A stretch of DNA of 64,000 nucleotides from Thiothrix sp. Lineage in GTDB: Bacteria; Pseudomonadota; Gammaproteobacteria; Thiotrichales; Thiotrichaceae. The stretch covers positions 62,001 through 126,000 of the forward strand of contig NZ_JAQTLS010000002.1 in NCBI RefSeq assembly GCF_028714775.1, read 5' to 3'. Numbering within the stretch: the first letter of the stretch is position 1; each line of letters opens with the position of its first letter. The notes below the pieces were generated by a model, which saw only the letters and a list, made by a program, of their open reading frames with translations, searched no databases and had not been told where the DNA came from. Below are positions 61,256 to 64,000 of the stretch, piece after piece. The translations under genes and the position numbers were made by a program.

Positions 61256-61270
61256 GCCTTGGGTGTGCGG

Positions 61271-63280
61271 TTACGCTGCGTTGCTGGCAGCTACGCTGAT
61301 TGCGCCGAGTACATTTTCAACGGTGAAGCCAAACTGCTCGAACAACAGGTTCGCAGGGGCAGATTCGCCGAAGGTGGTCATGCCAACCACTACGCCGTTC
61401 AAGCCAACGTATTTGTACCAGCCGTCGCCGATAGCGGCTTCAACCGCAACACGGGCAGTAACTGCTTTAGGCAGCACGGATTCTTTGTACGCCGCATCTT
61501 GCGCATCGAATACGTCGCAAGAAGGCATGGAAACCACGCGCACTTTCTTGCTGGACTTCGCTGCTGCTTGCATAGCCAGTTCAACTTCAGAACCAGTCGC
61601 AATCACGATCACGTCAGGTGTGCCGTCGGTGTCTTTCAACACGTAGCCACCTTTGGCGATGTTAGCAAGTTGCTCAGCAGTACGAACTTGATGCTTCAGG
61701 TTTTGGCGCGAGAAGATCAGGGTGCTAGGGCCTTTGTACTCAATCGCGTGTTTCCAAGATACGGCAGTCTCAACCGCATCGCAAGCACGCCAGACGGACA
61801 TGCGCGGGATCATGCGCAGTGTAGGGATTTGCTCAACCGGCTGATGGGTAGGGCCGTCTTCGCCCAGACCGATGGAGTCATGGGTGTAAACGAAGATGCT
61901 TTGGATTTTCATCAAAGCCGCCATACGCAGGGCATTACGTGCGTATTCGGAGAACATCAGGAAGGTCGCGCCGTAAGGCAACAAGCCGCCGTGCAGTGCC
62001 ATACCGTTCATGATCGCGCTCATACCGAATTCGCGCACACCGTAAGACAGGTAGTTGCCGCTGAAATCTTGCGCTTTATGATGCCCAGGACTGATGTGCT
62101 TGCTGGACTTGTTGAAAGTGTTGTTGGAAGGCGTCAAGTCAGCCGAGCCGCCGAGGAACTCAGGCAGCAACGGTGCGAACGCATCCAGTGCATTTTTGGA
62201 AGCCACGCGGGTCGCTGGTGATTCTGCTTTCGCATCAATCGCAGCAATGGCTTTCGCGGATTCTTCAACCCAGTTAGCAGGCAATTCGCCAGCCATGCGG
62301 CGTTTGAATTCAGCCGCTTCCGCAGGGTAAGCCGCTGCGTATGCCGCAAATTGCTCATTCCATGCTGCTTCTGCTGCTGCACCTTTGGCTTTCGCGTCCC
62401 AACCTTCGTAAACGTTGGCAGGAATCTCGAATGGGCCAGGTGTCCAACCCAATTGGGCGCGGGTCAAGGCAATTTCAGCGTCACCCAGTGGTGCGCCGTG
62501 GCAGTCGTGTGAACCTGCTTTGTTCGGTGAGCCAAAACCGATAGTGGTTTTGCAGCAAATCAGGGATGGCTTGCCAGTTTCAGCGCGGGCAGCTTCGACA
62601 GCCGCTTTGATCGCGTCAGCATCGTGACCATCAACGTTAGCAACGACGTGCCAGCCGTAAGCTTCAAAGCGCTTAGGGGTGTTGTCTGTGAACCAGCCGT
62701 CCACTTCACCGTCGATGGAAATGTTGTTGTCATCGTAGAAACAGATCAGTTTGCCCAAGCCCATTGTGCCTGCGAAAGAGCACGCTTCGTGGGAAATGCC
62801 TTCCATCAAGCATCCGTCGCCCAAGAACACGTAGCTGTGATGGTCAACGATGGTGTGACCCGGCTTGTTGAATTGCGCAGCCAAGATTTTTTCAGCCAAT
62901 GCCATACCAACGGCGTTGGTGATGCCTTGACCGAGTGGGCCGGTAGTGGTTTCAATGCCCGGTGCATAGCCGTACTCAGGGTGGCCTGGGGTTTTGGAAT
63001 GCAGTTGGCGGAACGCTTTCAGGTCGTCCATTGACAGGTCATAGCCAGTCAGGTGCAGTACGGAGTACGGCAGCATGGAACCATGCCCATTAGACATGAC
63101 GAAACGGTCACGGTTAGCCCACGCAGGGTTTTGTGGGTTGTGGGACATGTAGTCGTTGTAGAGGACTTCAGCGATGTCCGCCATGCCCATAGGTGCGCCC
63201 GGATGCCCGGAATTCGCTTTTTGTACGGCATCCATAGCCAAGACGCGGATTGCATTAGCCAGCTCACGGCGTGTAGTCAT
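61271..63280 (-). CDS. tkt: Transketolase
   Basis: Transketolase of 669 residues. Thiamine diphosphate blocks: [57 protein letters not shown] with the metal-binding NN, and the C-terminal half with [18 protein letters not shown]. It moves two-carbon units in the pentose phosphate and Calvin pathways. AGGAGACCCGTCA precedes the ATG. It heads the tkt-gapA-(pgk) set, the order common in autotrophic gammaproteobacteria and in cbb clusters. Confidence 0.97.
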   Translation of the reverse strand: MTTRRELANAIRVLAMDAVQKANSGHPGAPMGMADIAEVLYNDYMSHNPQNPAWANRDRFVMSNGHGSMLPYSVLHLTGYDLSMDDLKAFRQLHSKTPGHPEYGYAPGIETTTGPLGQGITNAVGMALAEKILAAQFNKPGHTIVDHHSYVFLGDGCLMEGISHEACSFAGTMGLGKLICFYDDNNISIDGEVDGWFTDNTPKRFEAYGWHVVANVDGHDADAIKAAVEAARAETGKPSLICCKTTIGFGSPNKAGSHDCHGAPLGDAEIALTRAQLGWTPGPFEIPANVYEGWDAKAKGAAAEAAWNEQFAAYAAAYPAEAAEFKRRMAGELPANWVEESAKAIAAIDAKAESPATRVASKNALDAFAPLLPEFLGGSADLTPSNNTFNKSSKHISPGHHKAQDFSGNYLSYGVREFGMSAIMNGMALHGGLLPYGATFLMFSEYARNALRMAALMKIQSIFVYTHDSIGLGEDGPTHQPVEQIPTLRMIPRMSVWRACDAVETAVSWKHAIEYKGPSTLIFSRQNLKHQVRTAEQLANIAKGGYVLKDTDGTPDVIVIATGSEVELAMQAAAKSSKKVRVVSMPSCDVFDAQDAAYKESVLPKAVTARVAVEAAIGDGWYKYVGLNGVVVGMTTFGESAPANLLFEQFGFTVENVLGAISVAASNAA

Positions 63281-63643
63281 TGACGGGTCTCCTGTAATTT
63301 CAAGTATCGTTTTAACCCATCTCTAACGTGGTGATGGGATATGTAAGGCGTAACCCCCGCCGTCTGTATCTCAAGTGATGCAGCGCAGCAAAGATTTGCA
63401 AATTTTGTAGTATACTGCCACCACTAAAGCGCGACCCAAAGGGATGACAGCGCCCGCTGTATATTTATTGTTCAGGCTGGAATAAAGTCCTTGTATTGTG
63501 TCGAACTTCTATGGCATGGGCAACTCTCCCTTGTTGGATAGATAACCCTGCATTAATGTGAATTTTCCATGACGACAGCCCGTAGCGTATGGTGCATTGG
63601 CGAAATGTTTCGTCTATTATGGCGGGCTGGATTTTTGATACCG
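63281..63643. other. Divergent spacer between tkt and the metK leader
   Basis: 363 bp before the riboswitch with no supported gene. It should contain the tkt promoter and the metK promoter; a weak pair TTGTTG-N17-TAATGT near 63533-63561 could serve metK. Nothing else recognised. Confidence 0.5.
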
Positions 63644-63716
63644 CACTTGAGGAGCGTTGCGACGGGCTGATTCCCGCCAGGCTCAAGTGAAGGTTGTTAG
63701 TACAACGGCGCTCGGT
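63644..63716 (+). promoter_or_regulatory. S-adenosylhomocysteine (SAH) riboswitch
   Basis: The leader of metK shows the full ahcY-motif aptamer. P1 is CACTTGAG (63644-63651) with CTCAAGTG (63682-63689). The conserved GAGGAGCGTTGCGACGGG and GCCAGGCTC core surround a P2 hairpin (CGGG/CCCG). P4 is GTTGT/ACAAC near 63694-63705. AACGGCGCTCG supplies CGCTC at 63709-63713 for the pseudoknot with GAGCG. SAH binding normally raises expression, so this should increase expression when SAH accumulates. The metK ribosome-binding site (AGGAG at 63732) lies 16 bases after it. Confidence 0.95.
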
Positions 63717-63745
63717 CATTCATTTTTGTTTAGGAGATTGAATCA

Positions 63746-64000
63746 ATGACTGAGAGAAGCTACCTGTTTACTTCTGAGTCTGTTTCTGAAGGCCACCCAG
63801 ATAAAATGGCGGATCAAATATCCGATGCCATTCTGGACGCGATCATTGCCAAAGACCCTTACGCCCGTGTGGCGTGCGAAACCCTGACCAAGACTGGCAT
63901 GGTGGTTCTCGCGGGCGAAATTACCACGACTGCTGAAATCGACTACGAAGGTATCGTGCGTGGCGTGGTTAACGACATCGGCTACAACAATTCCGAAATC
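63746..64000 (+). CDS. metK: S-adenosylmethionine synthase MetK (cut by window end)
   Basis: The first 85 residues of MetK; the gene runs off the window in frame. [20 protein letters not shown] contains the ATP-binding GHPDK block, followed by [14 protein letters not shown] and [18 protein letters not shown]. It makes S-adenosylmethionine from methionine and ATP. AGGAG lies 9 bases before the ATG, directly after the SAH riboswitch. A following ahcY (SAH hydrolase) gene would explain this control; it would lie beyond the window. Confidence 0.97.
   Translation, partial: MTERSYLFTSESVSEGHPDKMADQISDAILDAIIAKDPYARVACETLTKTGMVVLAGEITTTAEIDYEGIVRGVVNDIGYNNSEI

Overview
The window carries about 50 protein genes, one tRNA gene and two riboswitches. 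It looks like a chromosome segment of a gammaproteobacterium. A tkt-gapA-pgk-pyk-fba carbon cluster, a multi-haem-type cytochrome c, type II secretion genes, and a B12 uptake and salvage set together suggest a sulfur-oxidising, Thiothrix-like member of the Thiotrichales. That assignment is an inference from gene content and protein style, because there is no rRNA or other decisive marker here.

Layout. 1-3.65 kb: alpha/beta hydrolase, DUF4139 protein and CpdA-like phosphodiesterase. 3.66-7.86 kb: a cobalamin riboswitch, BtuB, a small membrane protein, DusC and the corrinoid adenosyltransferase. Further B12 salvage genes lie at 10.2-10.9 kb (cobS) and 20.5-22.2 kb (cobC, cobT). 9.5-12.4 kb: a secreted protein, cobS and a HipBA-type toxin-antitoxin pair. 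12.6-19.7 kb: a defence-like island with a RhuM protein, a 1521-residue nuclease/STAND-like NTPase of low GC, a WYL regulator of the BrxR/CapW type, a palindromic candidate operator and an internally deleted DinD. 22-33.4 kb: housekeeping genes (msrA, glcB, slt) and gspK-L-M-N, ending at tRNA-Arg(CCG). 33.6-42.3 kb: di-haem cytochrome c, ABC exporter, moaA, a mobA-mobB fusion, a Fic protein, an ExaC-like aldehyde dehydrogenase and dsbB. 42.6-47.7 kb: a TPR protein, a TumE/TumA pair, a VF530 protein, a shortened SelO and a GAF regulator.

47.9-56.0 kb is a type I restriction-modification operon in the unusual order hsdR-hsdS-(PrrC-like anticodon nuclease)-DUF1016 nuclease-hsdM. A near-identical direct repeat of about 55 bp, containing a terminator hairpin, lies on each side of it. 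56.1-63.3 kb is the fba, pyk, pgk, gapA, tkt cluster on the minus strand. The window ends in metK, which is preceded by a clear S-adenosylhomocysteine riboswitch.

The strongest candidates for novelty are two. The first is the WYL-regulated nuclease-NTPase locus, whose long C-terminal half I cannot assign. The second is the five-gene restriction cassette, which pairs DNA restriction with a predicted tRNA-cleaving second line of defence that keeps an Arg-Glu-His catalytic pattern. Two unassigned genes (7.9-9.5 kb, a beta-helix-like protein; 23.2-25.1 kb, a membrane TPR protein) also deserve attention.
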